From assembly GCA_026705765.1 (NCBI GenBank), contig JAPPAB010000117.1, forward strand, positions 1 through 37,395: a stretch of 37,395 bases of DNA. The letters run 5' to 3'. The notes under the pieces are model-generated. The model was not told where the DNA came from and ran no database searches. It saw only the letters and a list, made by a program, of their open reading frames with translations. Position numbers and translations under genes: made by a program. Source of the stretch: Gemmatimonadota bacterium. Lineage in GTDB: Bacteria > Latescibacterota > UBA2968. This document shows positions 25,733 to 32,829 of the stretch, in pieces (positions within the stretch are counted from its first letter, which is position 1; every line of letters starts with the position of its first letter).

Positions 25733-26590
25733 ATGGACCGGTCAAATTTTGGCGTCGCGGTCAAAAAATGGCGATTTAAGATATTGAGAAACTGCGTTCT
25801 GCTTATAACTGCGTTCATAACATTGGGACAGGCAGGCGCGGGATTGATACCAGAAACCCCCAAGCCTCAAGGTGGCGAGATCGTCGGCTCCTGGGTAGCT
25901 GAGAAGGTCGGCCTGGATGCTTATGTCCCGGCCGGGCTTGTGCAGGCTGTATCGACTCCTACACCTCTTACTGTTAAAGGCGAGATCAACGGCACAATAA
26001 CTTTTGGTTCAGATGGCAGTGTCAAATCTGACTACACAACAGAGACCAATATCACTGCGAGTTTAGTGGTTTCACTTGCGCTCTCTGTACTCGATACGAG
26101 CCGATACGAGGGAAATTATACAGTCGCGTCCGATACCCATGCACTCACCATAACCCGCGAAAATGAAGACCCACTCAATTATACGTACACAGCTACCGCG
26201 GATTCACTGAAGATCATACGCCCGCTTCAGTTAGAAGATTTATTGGCGTCAATATCCGAAGCTATAAGACCTCTCGCACTAAGCGTACTGTCTCAGCACG
26301 TACCGCCAGATGATCCCATTAAAATTGTCATCACTTTTGCGAAAATGAAGGATACGGGAACACCACCGCCGCCACCACCGCCACCACCACCGCCACCGAC
26401 TATGCTACCTGGTGATTTTGATGGAAACGGCGCGGTTGAATTTCCAGACTTTCTTCTCTTTGTCGCGCAATTTGGCAAGTCTTCATCTGATGACGGTTTT
26501 GATGCCCGCATGGATCTGGATAACAACGGGACAGTTGAATTTCCAGACTTTCTCCTCTTTGTCGCCGCGTTTGGCAGCAAGAGTGGTTAG
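25733..26590 (+). CDS. Secreted protein with polyproline linker and two dockerin-like calcium repeats
   Basis: A 285-residue protein starting at ATG 25733 (GGAGGAGGGAAT upstream). A basic start and hydrophobic core (LRNCVLLITAFITLGQAGAG) form a signal peptide. Residues of about 45-210 are a beta-rich domain I do not recognise (EIVGSWVAEKVG, FGSDGSVKSDYTT), perhaps lipocalin-like. Twelve consecutive prolines follow. Then come two EF-hand-like units beginning at D228 (DFDGNGAVEFPDFLLF) and D261 (DLDNNGTVEFPDFLLF), which resemble the paired calcium loops of type I dockerins. It is probably a surface or extracellular protein; the partner, if any, is unknown. Confidence 0.82.
   Translation: MDRSNFGVAVKKWRFKILRNCVLLITAFITLGQAGAGLIPETPKPQGGEIVGSWVAEKVGLDAYVPAGLVQAVSTPTPLTVKGEINGTITFGSDGSVKSDYTTETNITASLVVSLALSVLDTSRYEGNYTVASDTHALTITRENEDPLNYTYTATADSLKIIRPLQLEDLLASISEAIRPLALSVLSQHVPPDDPIKIVITFAKMKDTGTPPPPPPPPPPPPTMLPGDFDGNGAVEFPDFLLFVAQFGKSSSDDGFDARMDLDNNGTVEFPDFLLFVAAFGSKSG
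26414..26575 (+). repeat. Two 63-bp direct repeats encoding the calcium-loop units
   Basis: The units run 26414-26476 and 26513-26575, offset by 99 bases (33 codons). The 15-base segment GTTGAATTTCCAGAC is identical in both, and the bases after it differ mainly at silent positions. This points to a fairly recent duplication or strong constraint. Confidence 0.8.
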
Positions 26591-26940
26591 TGATCAAAGC
26601 TAAAAATAGAAATGGATTTTATGACCAAATTTATGGCAGGTGTTTATCTGATCCTCAAATTGATTTGTCAGCGAATAGAGATCGACCCGGACCTTGTTCT
26701 TGTGATGTGGTGCAATCGCCCGGCCATTGAAATTTACGAGCCGGGTCTTTCTATACGCCAAAGCCTGCGCTTATATCGCGCAAACAATATTTTGTCACAT
26801 ACCTCTACTGAGTACCCCATAGTAGATCCCCTTGTGTGGGATACAACTGCGACAACTCGACAGAGTTTGCCAAAGTCATCCGTCCAATGGCCCTATACCG
26901 GACGTCCCTTGTATCTATGAGGGTATTGTCAGGAAAGTAT
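26591..26940 (+). other. Intergenic region with one weak hairpin
   Basis: A gap of 350 bases lies between the dockerin-like gene and the TPR gene. A stem of CCCGGC (26719-26724) and GCCGGG (26740-26745) with a 15-base loop is followed by TCTTTCT, a weak terminator candidate. A 102-codon open frame at 26612-26920 has no ribosome site or recognisable domain and I do not call it. I see nothing else here. Confidence 0.4.
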
Positions 26941-27603
26941 ATGATATTGCGACTGGGAATAATCGTCGTTATGCTTTTGAGTGCCAGGGTTTCCAGTGCT
27001 CAAGAGATGTTCGAAAGCAGTGATTCGATGGTTCTCGACCCCGCATTAAAAAGTGCTGTCGATTCGCTGGAAGCTGGCAAGCCCGGTGCTGCTGCTGTCG
27101 CCTTGCGCGATATTTTGGAAAAAAAATCCACACACACACAAGCATTGCGCCTCCTCATATCGTCTTATTTGCGAATGGAGGATTTTGATCGCGCAATTGA
27201 CGCCTGTCAGCTATTGGCCGTCCAGGACTCGACCGATGCAAGCGCTCTGGTCGCGCTTGGATATTTATATGAAAAAATAGGCGATATAATTCTATCAGAA
27301 CAATATTATCAGCAGGGACTTGCCCTGGATCCCGATATCATCGCAGCCTATCAGGGTCTGGGCTGGATTTACCTGAAAACGGGACAATTAGAGCGGGCAC
27401 TCGACATGGCCAGCGAGACCACAGAACGCATGCCCCATTACGCGCTCAATTACATTTTAATGGGGCGCGCGCTGACCGCGCAGGGGTTTTTTGAAGACGC
27501 GGCAATCGCCTATAACCGCGCCTTTGCCCTGCAAAACGAACTGCGCGAGCAATACGGTATTTTGCTTCAGGAATTGGGCTTAAGGCATCGCTTGAAGCGT
27601 TAG
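26941..27603 (+). CDS. Secreted or periplasmic TPR-repeat protein
   Basis: A 220-residue protein starting at ATG 26941, chosen because AGGAAAG lies just upstream and because the signal peptide (LGIIVVMLLSARVSSA) then begins properly. The mature protein contains about four to five tetratricopeptide units, for example AAVALRDILEKKSTHTQAL, ALVALGYLYEKIGDIILSEQ and AAYQGLGWIYLKTGQLERAL. TPR arrays mediate protein-protein contacts. A DUF971 gene follows 10 bp later, so they are probably co-transcribed. No specific partner can be named. Confidence 0.86.
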   Translation: MILRLGIIVVMLLSARVSSAQEMFESSDSMVLDPALKSAVDSLEAGKPGAAAVALRDILEKKSTHTQALRLLISSYLRMEDFDRAIDACQLLAVQDSTDASALVALGYLYEKIGDIILSEQYYQQGLALDPDIIAAYQGLGWIYLKTGQLERALDMASETTERMPHYALNYILMGRALTAQGFFEDAAIAYNRAFALQNELREQYGILLQELGLRHRLKR

Positions 27604-27613
27604 GGGGCTGGTC

Positions 27614-27931
27614 GTGGCAGAAAAACCCAAACGCATTCGCGTTGACCGCACAGAGGGATGGCTCGAAATGGATTGGGCAGACGATGGAATTTTGCGCGTG
27701 AGATTATCCGACGTGCGAAAAGCCTGCCCATGTGCATTGTGTGGAGACCTGCGGGCAAAGCAAGACGAGCAATTGCAGATGATTACTGAGGATCAAACGC
27801 CATCGGTAGATCTGTCGGATGTAGTTCCAGTCGGAAATTATGCCATCCAAATTCGGTGGGCAGATGGACACGATACGGGAATTTATACCTATTCTTATCT
27901 CAAACAATTAGCACTGGCGTCGTGTAGATAG
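27614..27931 (+). CDS. DUF971 (gamma-butyrobetaine hydroxylase N-terminal-like) protein
   Basis: A 105-residue protein matching the DUF971/GBBH-like N-terminal fold: RIRVDRTEGWLEMDW, RLSDVRKACPCALC with closely spaced cysteines, and the C-terminal block YAIQIRWADGHDTGIYTY. Stand-alone members occur widely in bacteria, often near Fe-S assembly or Mrp-type genes. The cysteine and histidine positions suggest metal binding. The start is GTG at 27614, with GGGGG 7-11 bases upstream. The exact role is unknown. Confidence 0.88.
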   Translation: MAEKPKRIRVDRTEGWLEMDWADDGILRVRLSDVRKACPCALCGDLRAKQDEQLQMITEDQTPSVDLSDVVPVGNYAIQIRWADGHDTGIYTYSYLKQLALASCR

Positions 27932-27975
27932 AAAATTTATCCGGCACTGCCCAAAAGTGCTATGAGGAGTTTACT

Positions 27976-28512
27976 ATGAGAGTTTTTGCTGGTGTCGGAC
28001 TTTTAGTTTTAATTTTTTTTACAACAAGTGCCCAGGCCGGTTTTAAGCTCTACAATCTGGCGACCAAGGTTGGTTTAGACGTTGTACAGGCAAACGACAC
28101 GCGGCATTTCTTTGTGCTTCAAGCAGATATTGCAACCGTATTTTCGCCCAATCTTCGCCTCGAGATAGGTGCTGAGACAGGAAGCGGGTCCGACCTCGAC
28201 GGTACCGAGATTCAGGCGAGAGGCGGTGGGGCTTTTCTAAAGTATTTGTGGCCACATAAATCAGGGACTGCGTATGCGTATATGGGGGGTGGATTAGGGG
28301 TAAACCGGGTGCGGCGCGAAAGACTGATCATCAACGAATTTCAAAACGAATACCAGGCCGCGCTTCACTTTATTCTCGTCGGCATGGAAAAACAATTGTT
28401 GAAACGCAGAATGGAAATTTTGTTTGAGGTCCGCTGGGTCATTGGAGAAGAAGAAGACGCCAGTGCCCTGCGCACGGCCGTGGGGATTGGCTTTAACATC
28501 GGCAAACCATGA
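27976..28512 (+). CDS. Small outer-membrane beta-barrel protein
   Basis: A 178-residue protein with a clear signal peptide (MRVFAGVGLLVLIFFTTSAQA, cut before GF). The mature part alternates polar and hydrophobic residues with glycine and aromatics (LRLEIGAETGSGSDL, TAYAYMGGGLGVNRV, TAVGIGFNIGKP), typical of an eight-stranded outer-membrane barrel. GAGGAG lies 6 bases before the ATG. It ends just before a bidirectional terminator shared with prs. A second protein of this kind lies at 36661-37158. Confidence 0.8.
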   Translation: MRVFAGVGLLVLIFFTTSAQAGFKLYNLATKVGLDVVQANDTRHFFVLQADIATVFSPNLRLEIGAETGSGSDLDGTEIQARGGGAFLKYLWPHKSGTAYAYMGGGLGVNRVRRERLIINEFQNEYQAALHFILVGMEKQLLKRRMEILFEVRWVIGEEEDASALRTAVGIGFNIGKP

Positions 28513-28551
28513 CGCCGTTTTCAGCGCAGAACTGTAACGCTTTACAAAATC

Positions 28552-28582
28552 AAAAACCGACCTAATGATAAGGTCGGTTTTT
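28552..28582. terminator. Bidirectional intrinsic terminator
   Basis: A perfect 12-bp inverted repeat, AAAAACCGACCT and AGGTCGGTTTTT, flanks a 7-base loop (AATGATA). It provides T-runs on both strands between the convergent beta-barrel gene (ends 28512) and prs (ends 28586). Confidence 0.93.
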
Positions 28583-28585
28583 ATT

Positions 28586-29560
28586 TTACCCCTCAACCCG
28601 CGCATTCGCAAAGAGATTGCTAACGGATTCATCGTTGTTGATGCGGCGGATGGATTCGGCGAGAATGGGAGCGACTGATAAAATTTTGATCTTGCCATTT
28701 TGGGCGCGTTTGGGCACGGGAATAGAATTGGAAACGACAAGCTCTGTAAGCACAGAATTTTGCACGCGCTCGACAGCGGGATCTGCCAGCACCGGATGGA
28801 CAATCGTAGCACATATATCGCGCGCGCCTTTGTCTTTGAGTGCAGAGGCAGCTTCAATAAGGGAACTCCCCGTAGAGATGATATCATCAACAATGACGAT
28901 ATTTTTGTCTTTCACCTCACCAATAACGTTCAGGACTTCGGTTTTTTGACCGCTCCAGCGGCGTTTATCTACAATAGCTAACGACGCACCGAGCAGTTCG
29001 GCATACGCGCGTGCCATCTTTATACCGCCGACATCGGGTGCGATAACAACGAGATTTTTGAGGTTTTTCAGCCTGAAGTACTCGCCTAAAATGTTAATGG
29101 AATAGAGGTGGTCAACGGGTATATCAAAAAACCCCTGGATCTGATTGGCGTGCAGGTCCAGGGTTAAAACCCGCCGCGCCCCAGCGGTATAAATCATATT
29201 GGCGACCAGTTTGGCCGTAATGGGCACGCGGGGACGGTCTTTGCGATCCTGCCGCGCATAGCCATAATAGGGCACAACCGCTGTGATGCGTCGGGCAGAG
29301 GCGCGGCGCGCAGCATCAATCAAAATGAGCAGTTCCATCAAGGCGTCATTGGGCGAAATGCCTTCTTCTTCATTTTCACAAATAGGTTGAACAATAAAAA
29401 CATCGCAACCGCGCACGTTTTCATCGATTTGCACATGTGTTTCGCCACCGGAAAAACGGCTCACAGTGGCCTCGGCAAGCCGAGTGTCGAGAATATTGCA
29501 AATATCTTCGGCCAATGGCCGATTGGTATTACCCGAAAAAACTTTGAGATCGTAACCCAC
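28586..29560 (-). CDS. prs: Ribose-phosphate pyrophosphokinase (PRPP synthetase)
   Basis: A 324-residue class I PRPP synthetase that makes PRPP from ribose 5-phosphate and ATP for purine, pyrimidine, histidine and NAD synthesis. Signatures are KVFSGNTNRPLAEDI at the start, the flexible loop RQDRKDRPR, the metal-binding histidine in LDLHANQIQGFF, and the PRPP loop IVIVDDIISTGSSL. The start is GTG 29560, supported by AGGAGGGAGA directly upstream; upstream extension gives no family-like sequence. It lies 112 bp after the GNAT gene and could be read from the hisI transcript or from its own promoter. Confidence 0.95.
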   Translation of the reverse strand: MGYDLKVFSGNTNRPLAEDICNILDTRLAEATVSRFSGGETHVQIDENVRGCDVFIVQPICENEEEGISPNDALMELLILIDAARRASARRITAVVPYYGYARQDRKDRPRVPITAKLVANMIYTAGARRVLTLDLHANQIQGFFDIPVDHLYSINILGEYFRLKNLKNLVVIAPDVGGIKMARAYAELLGASLAIVDKRRWSGQKTEVLNVIGEVKDKNIVIVDDIISTGSSLIEAASALKDKGARDICATIVHPVLADPAVERVQNSVLTELVVSNSIPVPKRAQNGKIKILSVAPILAESIRRINNDESVSNLFANARVEG

Positions 29561-29672
29561 GTTCTCTCCCTCCTGTCGTCGAGTACTCTGATAGGTCTGA
29601 ATCAACCGCATTTTTACACCATTTCCCATGTGAGCAATATAGTGTTGAGAAGATTGCGAATCAACCCGGATT

Positions 29673-30173
29673 TCACGCTACAATATCGCGCCTGAGCAAA
29701 ATGATCTGAATTTTGGAATCTGAGCGAAGCGGTTCGGTTAAACTGGTCTCTTCAAATCCGATTTTTTGATAAAAAAAACGCGCAAGATTATTTTCACTCA
29801 CCCAGGCTTCGAGCGTGGTGGCCCCACCCTCTCGTGCCCATTCGATAACCGCGCTCACAATCTGCTCACCGATATTTTGTCCCCGAAATTCGGGTGCGAC
29901 CCACATCGCGGTGAGCACTACTACGTCTGATGCCCTGCGATAACACCCCGCCATCCCACAGGGATTATCCCCCACATAAGCCATGAAATATGCGCGATCC
30001 GACAGATTGGCATGATCTCTCGCCATGTCCTGCCAGTCTCTATCGGTTCTTTGTTCCCCTTCTGATAGCGTTGTACCAAAAGCATAAGGCGCATCTTCAA
30101 GTGCGCGAAGGCGCACATCCCTGAGTATCCGCCATTGATCTGAACGGATTCGGGCAACGACCTGTGATAGCAT
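29673..30173 (-). CDS. GNAT-family N-acetyltransferase
   Basis: A 166-residue GNAT acetyltransferase. The acetyl-CoA-binding motif is VAPEFRGQNIGEQIV, preceded by the beta-4 strand (VVLTAMWV). The C-terminal NNLARFFYQKIGFEETS block is typical of the family. The substrate cannot be inferred; ribosomal-protein RimI-like and small-molecule acetyltransferases look alike at this level. It begins 6 bp after the hisI stop codon, with GGAG spanning the junction, so it is co-transcribed with hisI. Confidence 0.9.
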   Translation of the reverse strand: MLSQVVARIRSDQWRILRDVRLRALEDAPYAFGTTLSEGEQRTDRDWQDMARDHANLSDRAYFMAYVGDNPCGMAGCYRRASDVVVLTAMWVAPEFRGQNIGEQIVSAVIEWAREGGATTLEAWVSENNLARFFYQKIGFEETSLTEPLRSDSKIQIILLRRDIVA

Positions 30174-30179
30174 AACGCA

Positions 30180-30608
30180 TTACTCCGGTATGATTTTAGA
30201 ATTTACAAATACCAATTTTCCATTATCGATACTGCGGTAATAACAACCGTACCGCGCACGACCATCTTCTTTAGTATGACACGATCCATCGCCTTTGAGA
30301 CGCACGAGATAGAGCAGTGAATTTTGCTCGCAGTTAATGCGCACATCGACCAGTTCGAGCATATCGCCAGAAGTAGCCCCTTTAATCCAGAGTTCATTGC
30401 GCGATGTGCTCCAGAAAGTTGCCACACGGTGTTCAAGCGCGTAGTTGAGCGCCCGTTCATTGACATAGCCGATCAAGAGAACGGCTTTGCTATCCACATC
30501 CTGTACAGCAACGGGAATCACGGGATGATCAGCCTGTGCAACTTTTCGAAGCTTTTCAAAATCGAGATGCAGTTCTGTGCCTTCTTCAAGTGCATAATTA
30601 ATAGCCAT
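30180..30608 (-). CDS. hisI: Phosphoribosyl-AMP cyclohydrolase homologue with altered Mg site
   Basis: A 142-residue HisI homologue. The family pattern is clear: VIPVAVQDVDSKAVLLIGYV, RALNYALEHRVATFWSTS and LWIKGATSGDMLELV. The three zinc cysteines are conserved in INCEQNS, GSCHT and GCYYR. The Mg-binding aspartate triad (D-C-D-x-D in E. coli-type HisI) is replaced by N-C-E-Q-N. HisI opens the purine ring of phosphoribosyl-AMP in histidine synthesis; this copy may be a distinct subtype or have another role. The start is ATG 30608 with AAGGA upstream. The HisE domain and other his genes are absent here. Confidence 0.87.
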   Translation of the reverse strand: MAINYALEEGTELHLDFEKLRKVAQADHPVIPVAVQDVDSKAVLLIGYVNERALNYALEHRVATFWSTSRNELWIKGATSGDMLELVDVRINCEQNSLLYLVRLKGDGSCHTKEDGRARYGCYYRSIDNGKLVFVNSKIIPE

Positions 30609-30640
30609 AACTATTTCCTTTTTTGCGAGATAAGTCACCT

Positions 30641-31363
30641 TCAAATTTTCTCAATAACCGCGACATAAACACTCCCCGTTTCCGGAATAAATCGCGAAAT
30701 TTGCCAGCCAGTACCTTCGAGAATAAATGCCATCTCTTTTCGAGATACTTTGAGGTATTCAAACCATGCGCCGATATAGTGTTCATATCGAATGCGAATT
30801 TTGAGCTGACACGAGAACTTGCCCCGCTCGCGATTCAATTTGTGATAATCCAGATGAGCTTTTCTCGTCGTGCTGTAAGGATCTGCGGATTCGGCAATAA
30901 TTCTCGCATCGTAAGATGTCATATTGCGCATCTTTCTCAAAAGCCATCGGGCGCGTTTCAGATTGCCAAAGAGACCGAAATTACTGCCCATCATGAGCAT
31001 GGTATCAAACTGGCCGAGCCGAGAGGAAATTTGTGTTACACTCAAAACCCTGGCTTTTTTGAGACCGCGTTCTTTCGCCAACTTGATCGCAAGAGGAGAA
31101 GCGTCAATGCCCAAAACATCAAAACCTTCTTCCTGGAGATAGATCGCATGGCGTCCGGGTCCGCAACCAATGTCGAGAACGCGTCCGCGAACATAATTCA
31201 TCGATTCTCGCTGATGCAGGGGCCAGTCGCGATGAGGATCGAAATATGTACTGGAAATACCAGCAGTTATATATCCATCTTCGCGTTCTACAATTTCCTC
31301 TGCGGGTATGCCGCGATGAAAATCCCACATCATGCGTCCATAAGCATCGTCATTATGTGCCAT
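30641..31363 (-). CDS. SAM-dependent class I methyltransferase
   Basis: A 240-residue class I methyltransferase. Motif I is [15 protein letters not shown], motif II is [18 protein letters not shown], and [17 protein letters not shown] corresponds to motif IV. The start is ATG 31363, because AGGAG lies 7 bases upstream; the ATG at 31369 is too close to it. A T-run terminator hairpin ends 12 bases before this ATG. Transcripts starting upstream must therefore read through it. hisI follows after 32 bp. The substrate is unknown. Confidence 0.9.
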   Translation of the reverse strand: MAHNDDAYGRMMWDFHRGIPAEEIVEREDGYITAGISSTYFDPHRDWPLHQRESMNYVRGRVLDIGCGPGRHAIYLQEEGFDVLGIDASPLAIKLAKERGLKKARVLSVTQISSRLGQFDTMLMMGSNFGLFGNLKRARWLLRKMRNMTSYDARIIAESADPYSTTRKAHLDYHKLNRERGKFSCQLKIRIRYEHYIGAWFEYLKVSRKEMAFILEGTGWQISRFIPETGSVYVAVIEKI

Positions 31364-31375
31364 GGTCATTCTCCT

Positions 31376-31411
31376 AAAAAAAAAGCCCACTGTCTCTCGA
31401 CAGCGGGCTTT
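31376..31411 (-). terminator. Intrinsic terminator immediately upstream of a ribosome binding site (candidate attenuator)
   Basis: On the minus strand AAAGCCC (31411-31405), a G-U wobble and CTGTC form a 13-bp stem closed by a GAGA tetraloop, with GACAG and GGGCTTT on the other side. The stem runs directly into nine T residues (31384-31376). AGGAG of the methyltransferase gene begins at the next base. On the plus strand the wobble becomes an A/C mismatch and only three T residues follow, so the polarity is clearly minus. This placement suggests regulated read-through. Confidence 0.88.
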
Positions 31412-31433
31412 ATCATTATCATTGGACAAACTA

Positions 31434-31583
31434 TTATGACATATCCACCGCCGAGCGCATCGTGCAAAAAGTCGCAGACGTAGTATGATGAGTATGATGC
31501 TGAGCGGTGTGGGCAAACGCATCCCCGGCCAAAACAGCGTTTGGATTAGTAAAAATAACCGGATTGTTGATCAATGCGTTCAT
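31434..31583 (-). CDS. Putative leaderless His-rich leader peptide (49 codons)
   Basis: The frame opens at ATG 31583 and closes at TAA 31434. There is no Shine-Dalgarno sequence. A promoter predicted at 31621-31593 would start RNA only about 2-4 bases before the ATG, which fits leaderless translation. Codons 25-33 read H-T-A-Q-H-H-T-H-H, including CAT CAT ACT CAT CAT at 31499-31485. The stop lies about 22 bases before the terminator hairpin. Together with hisI downstream this resembles an attenuation leader peptide. Alternatively it is a chance open frame or a small protein of unknown role. The rest ([19 protein letters not shown]) matches nothing I recognise. Confidence 0.45.
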   Translation of the reverse strand: MNALINNPVIFTNPNAVLAGDAFAHTAQHHTHHTTSATFCTMRSAVDMS

Positions 31584-31592
31584 AATAATTAA

Positions 31593-31621
31593 AAAATAGA
31601 AGGTCTGTGTTTTTACGTCAA
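31593..31621 (-). promoter_or_regulatory. Sigma-70-type promoter for the leader/methyltransferase-hisI transcript
   Basis: Reading the minus strand, TTGACG (31621-31616) and TATTTT (31598-31593) are spaced by exactly 17 bases. The expected start point is near 31586, at the very edge of the leader ATG at 31583. Confidence 0.55.
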
Positions 31622-31680
31622 GGTTTTTCTTTGAAAATGGATAAACGCCCCCCTCAAAGTAATCGGCTGTGAGTTCAGAC

Positions 31681-31709
31681 TTGCCCTTTAAGGATAGAGA
31701 CCTTACATT
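31681..31709 (+). promoter_or_regulatory. Possible promoter for the MraY-like gene
   Basis: TTGCCC (31681-31686) and TACATT (31704-31709) are spaced by 17 bases and lie 50 bases before the GTG at 31760. The match is moderate. It is divergent from the leader promoter about 60 bases away. Confidence 0.38.
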
Positions 31710-31759
31710 GGTCCTGATTTGTTTCATTTTTCAAATCATATTACACGGGAGTTTGCGCT

Positions 31760-32803
31760 GTGCTCTACTGGCTGGGTGAGCAATTGCTGGACATCTATGG
31801 GCCGTTTCGCCTCTTCACTTCTTATCTATTTTTAGTTGGTGCAGGTACCGCGCTTGCCTGTGTGTTAACCTGGAGAATTTTGCCCAAAATGTGGCACAGA
31901 TTACCACAGGACCAGGGACGTGAACATGCTGTTGGCGCCGCACAAAATAAGGGTAAGCCCGTAGGAGCAGGCATTATTTTTATTTCGATTTTTATTTTTG
32001 TCGGATTTTTATTTGTGCCCCTTGGAACGCGATATCTGGCGGCTTTGGGATGCCTATTTTTGGCAATGCTGGTGGGATTTTTCGATGACCGCTATGAATG
32101 GAGTGAATACCGCATGGGATTGTTTGATCTGGTCATCTCCATTCTTGGTGCTATGGTAGTATGCCAGATGGCACCAGTCGAAGTGTGGCTACCACTAATT
32201 AAGACATCGGTTATTGTGCCACCCTGGATTTATATCCCCATTGCTACCTGCTTGTTGTGGATGACTATTAACGCCACAAACTGCACAGACGGTGTGGATG
32301 GTCTATCGGGCAGTTTGTGCATGCTGGCATTCATTTTTTTGGGCGGCGCACTGTACGTCATTGTAGGACATAGGGATATCGCCCAATATCTACTTGTGCC
32401 GCACTACAAAGAGGCGGCCAATTGGGCGGTAATGGCTTTTGTCATGACGGGATGTCTGGTGGGCTATTTATGGCACAATGCCAATCCAAGCGCCGTGTTG
32501 ATGGGCGATGCCGGATCTCGTCCTCTGGGCTTATTACTCGGCATGCTGGTCCTGGCGTGTGGCAATCCGTTTTTGATTATTGTAGTAGCCGGAGTCGTGC
32601 TGGTCAATGGCGCAACAGGTCTTCTGAAAGTCGCTTTATTGCGCTTTTTTAAAATCGGCATTTTCAAACAAGTGCGTTATCCCCTGCACGATCACGTCCG
32701 TCAAAAATGGGGCTGGTCCAATACACAGGTACTGGTCAGATTTACGCTTTTACAGGCCATTGTAACGCCTCTTTTGTTGATATTATTATTAAAAATCAGG
32801 TAA
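31760..32803 (+). CDS. MraY/WecA-superfamily phospho-sugar transferase, most like MraY
   Basis: A 347-residue polytopic membrane protein of the polyprenyl-phosphate N-acetylhexosamine-1-phosphate transferase superfamily. The Mg/catalytic aspartates appear in MLVGFFDDRYEW, NATNCTDGVDGLSG and MGDAGSRPLG. The C-terminal block PLHDHVRQKWGW aligns with the MraY block PxHHHFExxGW, with the second His and the F-E pair changed. MraY makes lipid I for peptidoglycan. This copy is not in a cell-division cluster, so it may be a paralogue for another lipid-linked sugar. The start is GTG 31760 with GGGAG upstream. Confidence 0.87.
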   Translation: MLYWLGEQLLDIYGPFRLFTSYLFLVGAGTALACVLTWRILPKMWHRLPQDQGREHAVGAAQNKGKPVGAGIIFISIFIFVGFLFVPLGTRYLAALGCLFLAMLVGFFDDRYEWSEYRMGLFDLVISILGAMVVCQMAPVEVWLPLIKTSVIVPPWIYIPIATCLLWMTINATNCTDGVDGLSGSLCMLAFIFLGGALYVIVGHRDIAQYLLVPHYKEAANWAVMAFVMTGCLVGYLWHNANPSAVLMGDAGSRPLGLLLGMLVLACGNPFLIIVVAGVVLVNGATGLLKVALLRFFKIGIFKQVRYPLHDHVRQKWGWSNTQVLVRFTLLQAIVTPLLLILLLKIR

Positions 32804-32829
32804 AAAATAAAAAATAATCGGAGGAACTT

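Noticed and set aside
26612-26920. 102-codon plus-strand frame in the gap before the TPR gene
   Set aside because: No ribosome site, no domain, unusual composition, and it runs into the region just before the TPR start.
30623-31483. Plus-strand open frame of 286 codons
   Set aside because: Antisense to the methyltransferase, whose SAM motifs and ribosome site are clear.
31584-31727. N-terminal extension of the His-rich small frame to an ATG at 31727
   Set aside because: No ribosome site at 31727, and the predicted promoter lies inside this extension, so the shorter form is preferred.
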